This document shows positions 10,253 through 22,230 of a stretch of 64,000 nt of DNA, one piece after another (within the stretch, counting starts at the first letter, position 1; every line of letters begins with the position of its first letter). A model generated the notes under the pieces. The model was not told the origin of the DNA and did not search any database. It saw only the letters and a program-made list of their open reading frames with translations. The stretch comes from Sipunculus nudus (lineage: Eukaryota > Annelida > Sipuncula > Golfingiida > Sipunculidae): the NCBI GenBank assembly GCA_026874595.1, contig CM049320.1:20593714-20657713 (forward strand), in the 5' to 3' direction. Position numbers and translations under genes: made by a program.

Positions 10253-10479
10253 CTGGCGGCCCACTGATGTAACTGTGATGTATGTTTTGTTATACAGACG
10301 GTATCTGTCTTGTCCAAGGTTATCCCAAAGGCTTAACACTGTCATCCCTGTCTTTTTTGCAACAAATTCCCAGGCTACGACTGTGCCGGACACATTAATA
10401 CCAACAGCGGGGAGAATGTTCAGACAGTTACCTTGTGTCTCTGGCAAGTCCCTGGCAGCGGTACCCGACTTGTAAATTA
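10253..10479 (-). CDS. Gene copy 1, first recognised exon (A)
   Basis: The 227-nt exon lies between a strong acceptor (tttgttttacag|TAATTTAC) and a strong donor (GCCGCCAG|GTAGGT). It enters with two bases of a split codon and leaves in phase 0. It reads YKSGTAARDLPE, then GINVSGTVVAWEFVAKKTG, VLSLWDNLGQDRYRLYNKTY and ITVTSVGRQ. The aromatic and Val/Ile alternation suggests a beta-sandwich, and NVS and NKT are sequons. The pattern (VVxWxFxAKxTG, LxxW, YxLxxKTxI, GRQ) recalls repeats I associate with large secreted invertebrate proteins, but this is from memory and unverified. A signal peptide and upstream exons must lie further right; none was identified. Confidence 0.8.
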
Positions 10480-12649
10480 CTGTAAAACAAAGGTAGAATT
10501 ATAAAATCGAAGTTATGACTCACTGTTATCATGACACATTTCCTAAATAGGACCATGTGATAGAACCGCTATAAAAGGACTATAACCGCTCCTATATTTG
10601 ATCTTATATTTCAATTACACGGTATTCCTTCTGAAGAGCATACAAAGCAAAAAAATATGCATAATTCCCTTATGAACAGCAAGCCATTCTTATCAAATGG
10701 TGTTTTCATCTGTATGATTTTTGTAATTATACTGTTATTGTTATGTCCAAAAGAAAGCTAACACCATATGTAGTGATGAGGATATAATATGATAAAAGTG
10801 TGAACCATATAATTATAAACCGACGTAAGCTTTAGTATTGCGCCAGATTTTCTAAAGTCCTGAAACATTTTAAAAGACAGTGTCATGTTCGGAAAACTAA
10901 ACTATGACAAGTTTAGATTTGATCAATATAAGAGATAGCCGCTTATACTTTCGAATTTCGAATACATCCTCTAAGAGTCGAGTGTCACCATCCCGTCGAT
11001 TTTGGATGTCATAGAATACAGGTCCTTTTAGGTATGTTAGTCTAGTACATATTCCATACCATGATTCTCCTATCGGATTTACGCAATTTTGGGATTATTC
11101 TGCTTACAAATGCTTATATGCTCCCTTTTTGTGGATCCCCCCCCCCCCTTATCATTGAACCCCTCCTCCTGCAATACTGAGTCTTTCTATAATGACTTGG
11201 GTAAAAGTCTCCTTTCCAAGCCCTGGTTCAGCCGTTTCTACTGGTCATAATAACCTATTTTGATACCTCTCGCTTTCCGGAAAGTTCACCGCTGGACGAC
11301 GGGATATTGTTACATGTTTTCTTTTAAACGACGGTTGATAGTAAGGGCCACACTAGTTAATTGTAAATTGGTTCTAATTTTAAATCCCTAATGAATATTT
11401 TGCTTGATTACATGAGACAAACTGACAAGCTGTTAGCCAAACATATAGTTTGTGCCCAGATAGTTTATTTAGACTGTTTTACCAGCAATATTTCTATATA
11501 TGGGTCTTATATCACAGAGAGTGGACTGTTTGATCGAACGAAGTGATACATCATTGGTCAGCTTTCTATTGAAATTAGAAAAAAACAGTGGTTTATTACA
11601 AAGGACTATTTGCCTCAAATGGAAACCTATCCTGGTCTTTCACCTGCCAGTATCGTTATTCGAGTGAGGATCAAGGACGCTGAGCCAGGTATTGCTTGTA
11701 AGGTGCCTTCTGAATCCTACCGTATCGTTCGAGCTATAAGGTGAGCCCCTGCATTTGTTAATCTATTATTGGGGAAAACATTCTCCAAAACCTTAACTAT
11801 TTTTGCCGTGTAAATGTTAGTATATTATTGAAGACTGTCATTATAAATACCATTAATAATCAAGGATAAGCCGAAGTTGCAATTGGAGTCACAATTTGAT
11901 CTTGTTTTCATACTCCATCTGATATCTCATGCCCATCCTATATCTGTAGATATAGAAACATATGTAGCAACGTGTATTTACTTATAAGAAAACAATGTCA
12001 GCTGGCTGTAATCGTTTTGACCAATCTAAGGACGGTCATTAGTTGGAATTTACTGTTTCTTTGCAGTATTGTATCCCTGGATAACCCACTCCCAATACAA
12101 AACCTGCTTGGCCGCATTACGAAGATACTATTATGATTCTTAAGTTAGGAGAAGATTTGGAATAATACACCCAGGTCAGACAAGGAAAGAAAGACTCTTC
12201 TCATCGGAAAAATTATAAATCTGGACAAATATTAAGTATGTACACTGAAAGTAAACTGCCGGATATATAAGTGAGCAGCCAGGCCTTGTGTGCCAGTCGC
12301 CTAGTTACTTTTTTTTTTTCATTTAAGCATTTTAGGATATGTGTATATAAATAAGGAGACAAGTCAATATGACAGAGCGTGTACAAAACATACGTTACAT
12401 CCATTTTACTTTATTTTGTCGTTTCTGTCATAATGGTGTAAACGGTTAGGTCATTTTCCATGGAGAAAGAAACAGGCTGAAACTCAAACTTACACTCTAA
12501 AAGACAAATAAGTTACGAGTAAACAAGACAAATAAATATTTATATATATATTAAAAAAGAATGCACTCACACATCTCTGGAGAGGCGCTCAATATATATA
12601 AACACTGATCACAAGCGTTCAATAAGAACACAAAATCTCTAAGAATTTT
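10480..12649. other. Upstream intron or spacer of copy 1; repeat-derived
   Basis: It matches 53069-55230 in R. Parts near 11500-12340 match gamma (34420-34930) and beta (24540-24960) at lower identity, so the stretch is an old copy of the same repeat unit. It holds a C run at about 11137-11147. An open frame 11545-11742 ends at a good-looking donor (ATAAG|GTGAGC) but is frameshifted in R. No signal-peptide exon was found on the minus strand. Confidence 0.6.
10990..11340 (+). pseudogene. Possible fragment of a tyrosine-recombinase retroelement polyprotein
   Basis: The plus-strand reading, clearer in R at 53569-53832, includes CLYAPFLW and, later, GKSLLSKPWFSRLYW. This resembles the stretch just after RNase H in DIRS-type polyproteins (aromatic-P-P-F, then P-x-W-x-x-x-x-W-F-x-x-L). 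L is interrupted by stops and a C run. Weak evidence; chance is possible. Confidence 0.3.
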
Positions 12650-13189
12650 TAAGTGAAAGCATAAAGCCAGGTTTTGACATGATAAGTAATAGTGCAGTGC
12701 CCTTACCAGTGCATATGGATAATCATAAGTAAGCTGTGTTATACAGAGAGGCCAAGGAGGCAGAAATAATGAAAGAAATACCATTGTGAAAGTATGTGTG
12801 GTGTGGGACTTGATCAAGTATCATTAGTTCGCTCGGGGCCATTCCGAAAGAGGATGGAACAATAAGACACATTCATGACTGAAGTCTGCCTGCAGACAGG
12901 GCTGTCAATGATTATGCTGAATAAGAGTATCAGGCTAAGTTCAAAACAGTTGATCATGCAGCTAAACTGGTCACAACAGGCTAAAGTGAATCTTAAATCT
13001 GCGTATCTTTCAGTTAGGATTTCTGATAGAGATATTTAGTCATAAAATAACCTGACTTTCTTTAACTGATTTGAATGGTTTAACTAGTTATTTCTATGAC
13101 ACTACACTACCGTTTGGTGCAAGGCAGGCGCCCGTAATTTTTAACCGTTTAACACAAGCATTGACAAGATTTATTATTTATCAAGGGTT
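12650..13189 (+). pseudogene. DIRS-like reverse transcriptase, 5' half (L)
   Basis: Conceptual reading across stops gives SLGAIPKEDGTIRHIHD (fingers of DIRS/Ngaro-type RT), a LKSAYLSVRISDRD motif A region (canonical DLKSAYRSVRI) and PFGARQAPVIFNRL (motif B). The frame is broken by several stops and small indels. The same region in R (57050 on) carries different lesions. After 13189 homology to R stops abruptly, because the catalytic motif C region is replaced by a 1.1-kb unrelated block. The element class replicates through RT and a tyrosine recombinase; no recombinase domain is visible here. Confidence 0.75.
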
Positions 13190-14309
13190 ATAGGGGAATC
13201 TATATATAATAAATATCAGCAATGTATTACCATAGAGATAGAATTTATTCTATCTTCATATTATTAATATCCAAGTAAATCCCCATCCTGATTAACCTAG
13301 TCTTGAGAATTTGCTTTGAATGTGCCCCCTCCCCCTCATGACAGACTGTATTATGTCTGAGTGGTCCGCATGCTATCTCTGTACAAAATGTCCTGTGAGT
13401 TGAGATTCAGGTTCCTTGTCACTGATATTTTTGTGTCAGATTGGTCAGCATACTGTACAGGCAGGCCAAATCAGCTCAACTCAGCAGTACATAACCATGA
13501 GTATTCCACATAAAATTGAGCATTGAGACAGGGATTTTCAGCAAGAAAGTGAACGTTAGTCAGCAATCTAATTTGGAGTATCATGTGAATCAGCCCTGTT
13601 CTTGAGGATGTACATGTCAAGGTGAATCTGTAAAGACTGGCCTACACGGAGTTATTTCTCCGTACAGCCGGAAGATGATACAGCTGATGAAAGACATGGA
13701 GACGGGGTATAAAGATAATGGGGAGTTCAGTGTGTGTCAGTGATCAAGACCAATGTGAAAACTGCCTTTCGCGGCATTTGGTGTGTGACAACTAACCTGC
13801 CACACACCTGCTTGGACAAATGAAAATGCTTAAGATAACAGGAATAAAGCAAATTATTTTCATTCTGAAACTTGTAAGGATATTTATTTTTTTTACTTAA
13901 TCAACATGAAGCAACAAAACCCCCCTGAGAGGAATACATTCATATGACCAGGCTGAGCACATGGCTCCATTTATGTTTACTATTCATAGGCTCCACCCTG
14001 TTTATCCATGTGACTTAGTCATGTGACTTATACCGGCAAATTCAAAATGGGTATTACCACTGACTGTTGTTTATTCTCTCATATATTACAACAAACAGGT
14101 GAGGAGTTGAGTGTTTTTACTTAGCTCATTTTATTCACAATACATTAATCTTTACCTCAGACAAAAACTGGATGTATACAGATTGTTTTAAACTTAATAA
14201 CTCCAAAATTGTGTAAAAATCTGCCTGAGCTCTGTACTGCAAGCACAGACCACCCCCACTGATGGTGGGCTCCCATTGGGCCCTTTATATACCCAGCGTT
14301 CCCCTTTAA
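13190..14309. other. L-only block inside the DIRS-like RT
   Basis: These 1.1 kb are absent from R, where the RT reads through. It contains a small hairpin (13236-13255, arms AGATAGAA/TTCTATCT) and a short open stretch near 13655-13742 (GVISPYSRKMIQLMKDMETG), not assigned to a family. No clear target-site duplication, and it replaces about 25 bp of RT, so insertion with deletion is likely. Confidence 0.6.
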
Positions 14310-15174
14310 GATGATTTTTTTTAAATTATTTCTGACAACAAATGTGATAGTGCCTTGGGTATGTACACTTTGGTTGGAATACTTAGGAAGCTTTGGTTTA
14401 TGATTGGATGGAATAAGATAGTTTGACCTTGCCAGTGTTTAACTTTTCTTGGGATTAATATAGATGCATTAAAATGTGTTTAAGTTTGCCAGCGGATAAA
14501 CTCAGCAGCATAAGAGAGGAGCTGGTGAGTGCGTTTGTCATTGAAGCGTATGACAAAACGCCAATTGCAAAGTCTTATCGGTTAACTTACTAATCAACAT
14601 ATGTAGTCAGAGGCGGGCGAGTATTTCTCCGGAAACGTATTAATACTGTTACCATGATGAAGAACAAAATTGATCCGCGGCTGATAGACCATCAAATGAG
14701 AAGTGATATTCATCGATGGTATAATTGGAACATCTATTTTAACGGGTTTGCATTTATTTTTCATTATAAACCTATACTGGGGGGTTTACACGGATGCCTG
14801 TAATCAGGGATGTGCCGGAGTTTTGGCACAGACTGGTACTACTGCAGCTGGGCATTGGAATTACCAACATGTACTAATTTACATATTTTAATGCCAAAGA
14901 GACGCTAGCAGTGATTATAACAGCCTACAGATATGCATCACTGTGGCGTAATAGACGTGTCATAATAATGTCGGATAACAAAACAACTGTCTCAAACATT
15001 AACAGCGGTGTAACTAGGAAAAATATGGTTATGACTGCCCTGAGGGGCTTATTTTGGTTGTCAGTGTTGTTTACTTTTCATTTGACTGCAACTCATATAG
15101 AAGGCAAGGTTAACAAGGTCGCGGATTGTTTATTACACCTACATGATCCAGTCTATTCCCGGTGCATGTTATAA
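14310..15174 (+). pseudogene. DIRS-like RT end and RNase H (L)
   Basis: The end of the RT resumes at the DD codons of motif C (gatgat), then the thumb region including a LPADKL-like segment. RNase H follows from about 14780: GVYTDACNQGCAGVLAQTG (first Asp), AKETLAVIITAYR (Glu), VIIMSDNKTTV (second Asp), then LTATHIEGKVNKVADCLLHL (final Asp). This D-E-D-D layout with H-I-x-G-K-x-N-x-x-A-D is typical of RNase H fused to RT in DIRS/Ngaro-type elements. Stops and frameshifts break it; the part after 14911 is open for 87 codons. Relic of a mobile element. Confidence 0.78.
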
Positions 15175-15435
15175 TAGGAATTTTACCTTGAACTGTTTCC
15201 TTTAACTTATCATATGTCACTTAGGTTTATGTGTAAGTTTTGTTGCTGTAAGCCAACAGCCAAGGTACAATTTCCTTCAGGAGCTAGCTGGAGTCTAATT
15301 CAATTCGACCGAATGTGGATTCTCTTTACATCCCAGATGAATAGACCAAAGTGGATTTATTGTTTAGCTTGCTTCATTTGCTCAGCGGAGGGGTTAGGAG
15401 GGGGATGTCACCTTATTATCATTATATTCAATTAT
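15175..15435. other. Spacer after RNase H
   Basis: L and R differ strongly at 15255-15435 against 58550-58660, but L here matches beta (about 22560-22730) and gamma (about 32450-32565). So L keeps the older form and R was rearranged. No tyrosine recombinase is seen. Confidence 0.5.
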
Positions 15436-16130
15436 GTTTAAGTTTTACATTGTGGAAAGTATGGTCCTCTATACCTAGCTAGTGACAGTAAATATTTCTT
15501 TCTACGTCCCGTCAGAAATATCCAAGGATGCGTTCACCAATTATTTAAATGAATTATTATTAATAGACAGGATGTGGCAATTATTTTTGTCAAAATAATT
15601 GAGAAGCTGTTGATCATAATTTTACATTCGGGAGGTGTTGATATAACTTTTATTTATTTTCACCCACAAAACATCCATTGTAGGTTGATGCAGGTAAACG
15701 AGAACCCACACTATTACACATAACTCTTTGTGATAAAAACATACCTATCTGCTCATTTTTAATCTGACTATATTCAATTTTGCATAGGTTTTACAGGAAA
15801 TTATGGTCTCTTTTACCATGGTAGTTAAAGTAAACATTTCTGTGTACATTACGGTAGAAGCATCCTCATATATGTTCACCAATTATTTAGAGGAATTATT
15901 TATTATCAATAGACAGGATGTGGCAATTGATTTTTCAAAAGATTTGCTAGGTTGTTGATTGTAGTTTTACATTGAGGCTGTGTTGATATAACGGTAAATC
16001 GTTATCGTCCACACAACATCACTTGTAGGTTGAGGAAGGTACAGGGAGAAGCACACTGTTGCAAAAAGCTCCATGTCTAATAAAAATGTCTATCGACTTA
16101 ATTAATTTGACTTATGGACCAATAAAATGA
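15436..16130 (+). repeat. Two direct repeats (T1, T2) of ~346 bp after the DIRS-like relic
   Basis: T1 (15436-15781) and T2 (15782-16130) share blocks such as gtaaacatttctgtgtacat versus gtaaatatttctttctacgt, ttcaccaattattta, gacaggatgtggcaatt, gttgatataac and tgtaggttga. The order is the same, about 346 bp apart. The pair recurs in R (58660-59350). Related single copies with a ~410-bp insert lie at about 22730-23800 and 32570-33670. Confidence 0.75.
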
Positions 16131-18751
16131 ATATTAAAAATATCTTAATATGTTTGTTGTTAGCTACATCCATACACATTAAGAAAAACCCCAAAAGGCA
16201 TAATTATAACTAGGATTTGTATTCAGCAAACATCATGTCTTATAGCATTACATTTACACAATGGCATATTACACATGATCAAATTGTTAACCTCTAAAAC
16301 CCAATTTATTACACCTTCTCTACTTGGTCATAGTTCAAAAGAACTGCGTTCACCGGAATTTAGTTTCCTATTTTTATTAATAACCGGAACAATTCCACCT
16401 CCCTGCGAGTGACAAAGTAGGCGAAATAATATGAAGGCAAGTCAAGCCATACAAAAACGAAAGGCAATACGCTATAATAAGTCGCTCTAGCGACCTTAAC
16501 AGCATTACACAAAACATTAATGATTGAGCAGCCGAGCAGTCAGGGGAAGTGGAGGTAGCGATGTATGGGAAAATGCTATTAGTGTGAGTGAAAACAACAG
16601 CGGCAGATGAGAGGGCTCCATGAATCACAGTCGCAAATAGCACATTTTTGCTAGCCAAAAAAGGGAGGGGGCAAGAAGTTTTATAGCAGGAGCAACGGGT
16701 GTTATATCTGTCGCCAGGAGCAGTGGAGATCACAGCGAGCGAGGAGAGGGCCTCACTGAATAGATTCAGAACCTTCCTGAAATCTCCAAGGACGTTGGAA
16801 AATGAAAGTATGTTTCCGATACCAGTACATCCTTAACATACAGGGATTGATTAACAGACTAAAGTATGTAGTAGAAGACAACAAACCTTCCTCTGGAATC
16901 TCATTATGAGCCAAGTGTTCATATGTAAACACTCACGGGCTTCAGTAATATGGGTTCAAAATATGTAATGGTGATTTTTTCACATTATAAATATGAACCC
17001 GGGACACTGCTTAACAGAAGAGCGCCATATACGTGAATTATTTTGCAACTTCTTACAAAGACATTATTATTAATATTAATCATATATTATTTTATATAGA
17101 ATACGTGACACGACAATAAAGACACGACAATAATATTCCCGCATGCTTTGCACTTATTGGTATGATAACTTACCAAAATACGCACATGCGCCATGATTCG
17201 GATGACTTTTTGACAATTTAAATTAATTGATTAACAGTTTGTTCTGACATTTAATTAAATCAATGATTAAACTTAGCACATTAATAACTATTATTGTCAT
17301 GTTGTTTTCAAACATTTCGTTAAAATAATATGCAGCCATTTCGTTTGCATTTGAAATGGAGACATCAGTCAGGTCAGATATGTTTGTAATAAGCTATTTT
17401 TAAAAGAGGACGATCTAAAAAATCTTTTCCAAAACCGTTTCATAATGAAAATGAACATATACTTATTTCAAACAAATAGAATAAACAAATATGATCACTC
17501 ATGTCTCTGGTATGAATCAATGTTTCTAACGATTAATTTAAAAATAATACTTTTATTACTTTAAAATCGAAACATGAGAATAAAACGGCGGTGCTACGCC
17601 GGTCAAGGATGTTAACGTGTCGTTCTATTACATCGTTACCAGTGTATTGCCATTGATTTGTTTGATGGGAATCGCTAGAGCATGACATAGAGCGTGTTAC
17701 ACGTGTTCACTACATAAACAATGGTGGTCTACCCTTATGTGATGTATCCTCGCGACAGCTTGCTTGCTAAAGTCACAGGATTTTTTTTGGTGAATTCCCA
17801 ACTGCTGTTCTCGCTTTACTGATAATGGAGACACACATGTATAATATATAGGAGGAAACACTTACAACGGTTAACATGATATATCCTGGTAAGGGATAAC
17901 TATGGCGCCACAATCACAATAAAAAATATAGAAGCGTAATATTTTTTGCATGTCGATAGAGTAAGTATTACAATGGAAAATTTACTAGGATATATGTGTC
18001 TTACTTAATCGACATTCTGATCAATATTAGTTTGTAAAAAAATTTACATTAAGTTACACAGCTGGGTTGCATTTGAATTAATTGTCATAAAAGGACCTTT
18101 GCCAAACAAAATATATGTTATTATTTAAACTCTAATGTTTATGGGTAAATAAAAAGCTCCGTGGGAAGATTATATATTCGACTTTTTATGGCAATTCTAA
18201 TCAAGTAATACCACGCAAACTTGCGTGCAGACATAAGAGTTGCTTACACAAGAATTCCTCATCTGGTGCTATTGCATACGGTTTTTTGCTTGCTGCAAAA
18301 CAATTTAACCTGATGTGAAATAAATGAAATAATTTATAAACACATAGGCCTCTCAGAGAATTGTAATTAAAAGAAAGACTTGAATCAGAGCGTTAGCTTT
18401 TAATTTCAATTTTAAGTTTAAATTATAATGTTTGACATTCTAAGATGAAATTAATAAAAATACTGGGATAAGGTAGATAAAAGACTTATTTAACAGATTT
18501 ATATATGTGATCAGACTGCATGTGATATAAATGAATTTCCTCAAATTGACTGGTCCATCTGATTTGCTTTTTTTTTTTTTTGCTTTGGTGTGAAATAACG
18601 GTATATCGAAATATTTGTCTACGTAAATAAATCGATAGAATTATCGATGGTTTTGGCTAGACTCATTCTTTGACTGACGTCCCTGATATTCGTGTAAAAA
18701 GAAGCGCACTGTTCTTATTTCGCTGAATCGTGCTAACGTTGGTACCGGGAG

Positions 18752-18753
<2 letters not shown>

Positions 18754-18819
<66 letters not shown>
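18754..18819. repeat. (AT)n array
   Basis: About 66 bp pure AT. The R copy (62014-62056) is about 43 bp with the same left flank (ggtaccgggagcca), so the array is length-variable between copies. Confidence 0.95.
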
Positions 18820-18825
<6 letters not shown>

Positions 18826-19121
18826 TCTTTCTGTGCATCAAAAGCGACCTGTATAACTATGGTCTGAAGATATGATGACATTTCATTAATTTCGTATACC
18901 CTAGTTTTCAAATTAGTAATATATTTTACATCACATTATTGCAAAATTTAATGTTTCATATAATAATATGCGTCCATATGGCTTAATTCCGGTTCTTGCA
19001 TTTTGTCGTCATATGATTTGTTAAAGTTTCACTGTCTCGGGGGTGGGGGGGAAGCAATATTGGTAAAAATAACAGGGAAATTAAAAAAAAATCAAATAAA
19101 AGTTTTTAAGAAAAAATACTT

Positions 19122-19135
19122 GGGGGGGGGGGGGG
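19122..19135. repeat. Poly-G tract
   Basis: About 14 G, shortened to 6 G in R (62398-62403), so unstable between the copies. Confidence 0.8.
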
Positions 19136-21151
19136 CAAACGTCCCTGAGAACCCTCCACCTCTCAGCCCTACCCCTTAGATCCACAGCTAGTTGTTTTTG
19201 AGTTCTTAAAATCTGCAGGAATTATTTAATATTTGCTTTAATACCTGGGTATCATAATATCATGAGAATGAACAAATCATGTCACATTCCTAATCATCGT
19301 TTTAAATTTAGTTATTTCTGAACGGTTACACTTAATTTTTATTTGCGGAAACGTTTACACATTTTTGTAAATGATTCCTATTAACAGATTGAAATCAGAG
19401 CCTATATTTATTGTAAAAAAATATTCTTTTATACGACAATTTGGGATTGGGGTCTTTTTCAGGCCTCTTAAGTTGGAAAATGAAATTGACTTTTGAATAT
19501 AATGTCGGCAAAATATATGATTAGGGAAACGAAGCTTACGACAGATCAGCTGTCACTGGTCCTATCTTCGCTCTCAATGCGGCAATTGAACGTGCAGAAT
19601 TCATAATCTGTACTTAAGGTCATTTGAAGAGTACGTTAAATAATTCAGCTAATATATTAATAAAGATAATAGCTACGGCCCATGCGGCTTGAAAACAGAA
19701 GGCAGGTTAGTGGAAGGAAATATAAGTTACTATGTCAAACCAGAAATAAGAAGTTGCAATAGTCACTAACAATAAAATCACTATTTTAAATGGTTTTATA
19801 TAGATCCTCTAATCACCATAATTTTCAAGATGCAAACTGAGTTGTTAATCAGGTCATCAAAGTTTAAAGTTTTTTAGTGGACCAACACACAATCTATTAG
19901 GCCCATCTGATTCTTCAAACTGGGAAGAACTGATCTGATCTCTAGTTCAGTATCAGTTGTACTTTTACGTTAAGATGTGGCTTTGGCGCTGTTTTAACCT
20001 ATCACATCTGTTAAGTAACTGTTAGATTTTTAGAATGTCAGATAAAGTAAATAATTCCACCGGATGTTCACCATTAACGTTTCACCTTTGATGGGACATT
20101 GTGGCTTTTGAACGAACACTTCCTGAAAGTACCCACTTCTCACCCAACTACATAGAGATATATTCGACAAATAAATGAACACTATACTTTACAATGATAT
20201 GTACAATACTTATACATTATATCAATAATTAAGGGTTTTATTCATCTATTATCATAGGAAATGTAATATAAATGTCTTTACAACAACTGCTGTAAATATA
20301 ATTTAGTGATAACCAATAACACAAACATACACACATAAATATACATATATAACTAATAAACCAATATAAAAAAGATCATGTCATTTATAAGGGATGCCAA
20401 ATTTTATTCCTAACATAACTGGAGCGGGCATGAAAATGTCTATGTGAACACCTGATGATATTTTTGACATTGTGCGTTCTTCTAACTGTTTATAAGACTC
20501 TCACTTTAATACATTCACCTACATAAATATATATAAATAAACAATAATTTTATGCGGGGAGGAATTTAATTTGACTACAGCAATCGAGAAAATAAATAGA
20601 TAGGTGGTATGCTTTTGTAAATATCATTGATCGGTGAAGGGTGATTTTCCCTCCTCTCATTGAGGGTATCCCCGTGTCTGCTTACAGAAAATTAGCTGCA
20701 TTGATTGCCACTCAAATGAAAAGTCTGACCAGTGATTCAATGATCTTGACACGCTGCAAAGAAGCTGCACGCATACGACTGGGTGATCGTTAACCCTGCA
20801 TCATCTTCCATACAGGAAACTTTATATAAATGAAAATATATCAGTTTAGAAAATAACAAAACGGAATGTCAGGTTTCTGTAGTATTTATGTTCCCCCTCA
20901 GATTCCATTTTCATTTATTTTCGTTTTAGCATATGTAAGAGCTTCAATGTTTATATGGTCAGAAAAGCTACTCATTTGACAACGCTTTATTGGAGACTGC
21001 AAATTTTCCACAGAGGTATGATATAATTTCCGCCTCCTTGATATCGAAAAAGTGTAAGGGTAGACCTAATTTCACTGAAATATAGTGCCTCCTAATCAAT
21101 CTATGAACCTAACTAGAGAAAGTTATGTATTTAATATTATATAATATTTAA

Positions 21152-21164
21152 GTATAGGATGTTT
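21152..21164. repeat. Target-site duplication, left
   Basis: gtataggatgttt, repeated exactly at 22231-22243. The empty site with one mismatch (gtataggacgttt) is at 32019-32031 in gamma. Confidence 0.85.
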
Positions 21165-22230
21165 ACTATTTTAACTATTTCTATTTAATTAAGCTTAATA
21201 CTTAGTACCTAGTGATGTACTGATTACCGGGCCTGAAGTACGGGTTGTATTTATCTTAAGCGAAACACTAAACTATGTTAATAATCAGGATGGGGTGACA
21301 AGTATGGTATGGGGGGGGGGGGGGGGGTGCTCATTTCAGAGAATGATATGATGAACTTTAAATTACTCCATATCATATCATATTTCATATATTTTCAAGT
21401 GTGGGTGTAAGATGTATAGCAATAGTAAATAATTAATAATGTCATTCCTATTATGACCTTATTGGCAGGAAGGCCAATATTAAATATTAACAAATAAATA
21501 CAACAGTAAAATAATTATAAAAATAAAACTCCAAATGTCGTCAAACCACATATACTATCTTTCCTGTTCGATCACAGTTGTGTGGAGCATTTCTTTACAT
21601 TTTGTGCAACTGTTCTACACTGTTAGTGTCTTGGGCAGGAATAGATGGTTGATGAGATGATGTCATATATCTGGTATCAAGATCAGTTTACCATGTCTTG
21701 TTTTAAAAGTACCAGTTATATTCACATCATCTTGTCATGGAGTTCAGAACACTCTCAGAGGTTCTGTACTCCCAGAAGCTGTGGTTGGGTTCTAACTCTA
21801 CCTTCATGCAGAACACAACATGAGTATTCTGATATGTTAATATATGTTGCAGTAAGCATATTACTGTTTAAACTTCAAGTTTCATGTTGGATTTTCTTTC
21901 AAGTATTACATATATTTTGTTTATTTGTTTCATTTAGTGTGTTATATCATCTACACTCCTATCGTGACTATCAAAGGGAGATATACAACTTCAGATACAA
22001 GGTACATGTAAAATTGAAATATCCAATTTTATGTCAAGATTGAAACTCTTTAGTTTAAATGTAAGGGGCCTAAATATTCAACTTAAACGTAGGTCTGTCT
22101 TCAGATGGGCAAAAAAGATTAATGCGACTTGTTTTCGTGTACATGTACCGTGTCTTAGTTTATATGTATGCAGACTAGCATGAATGTTATTGCATAAAAA
22201 TGTAGATTTCTTTGGAGTGAATAAAAAAAC
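21165..22230 (+). mobile_element. L1-like non-LTR retroelement insertion, internally deleted
   Basis: This 1066-bp block is flanked by a perfect 13-bp direct repeat and ends in an A-rich tail (aataaaaaaac) right before the second repeat. Gamma has the uninterrupted single site, so this is an insertion after the beta/gamma duplication. Near its 3' side is the start of an endonuclease frame (22031). There is a G run of about 17 at 21311-21327 near its 5' side. Having the beginning of the endonuclease plus a short 3' tail, but no RT, suggests an internally deleted, non-autonomous derivative mobilised in trans. Confidence 0.75.
22031..22183 (+). pseudogene. Start of an L1/Tx1-type apurinic endonuclease frame
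   Basis: A 50-codon frame from ATG. It starts MSRLKLFSLNVRGLN, which fits the conserved N-terminus of the endonuclease of L1/Tx1-type elements (LxxxSLNVRGL with the catalytic Asn), and continues with KRRSVFRWAKKI, as in that family. After about 33 residues similarity stops and a stop codon follows, so the domain is truncated and cannot be active. Confidence 0.65.

Larger units (their letters stand above)
16131..19670. other. Alpha block: old repeat-unit copy, no gene
   Basis: 16131-17560 aligns at lower identity with beta 23800-25000 and gamma 33670-34980; 17560-17720 resembles gamma 35660-35800. The whole block pairs closely with R 59351-62935. It contains a (TA)n array and a G run. Frames on either strand are short; those over the TA array encode only Tyr-Ile repeats. 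Confidence 0.6.
1..20768 (+). repeat. Left copy (L) of a ~43.8-kb-period large duplication
   Basis: This stretch aligns in the same orientation with 43846-64000: base 1 pairs with 43846 and 20768 with 64000. By eye the copies are about 93-96% alike. L-only segments are about 917-3688 (Penelope element), 3912-4297, 4915-5184 and 13190-14309. R-only segments are 47557-49625 (second Penelope relic) and 55231-57055. The L copy of the family's exon C would lie just left of the window. Both a real tandem duplication and an uncollapsed haplotype remain possible. Confidence 0.9.

Noticed and set aside
11545-11742. Open frame ending at a strong donor-like ATAAG|GTGAGC
   Set aside because: In R one base is lost in an A run and one gained in a T run, so the reading frame is not conserved between the copies.
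13655-13742. Short protein-like stretch GVISPYSRKMIQLMKDMETG
   Set aside because: About 31 codons, no second copy in the window and no family recognised; mentioned only as part of the L-only block.
18641-18911. Two minus-strand frames over the (AT)n array
   Set aside because: They are long only because TA repeats lack stops and encode Tyr-Ile repeats; same for the frames around 3473-3796 and 41084-41284.
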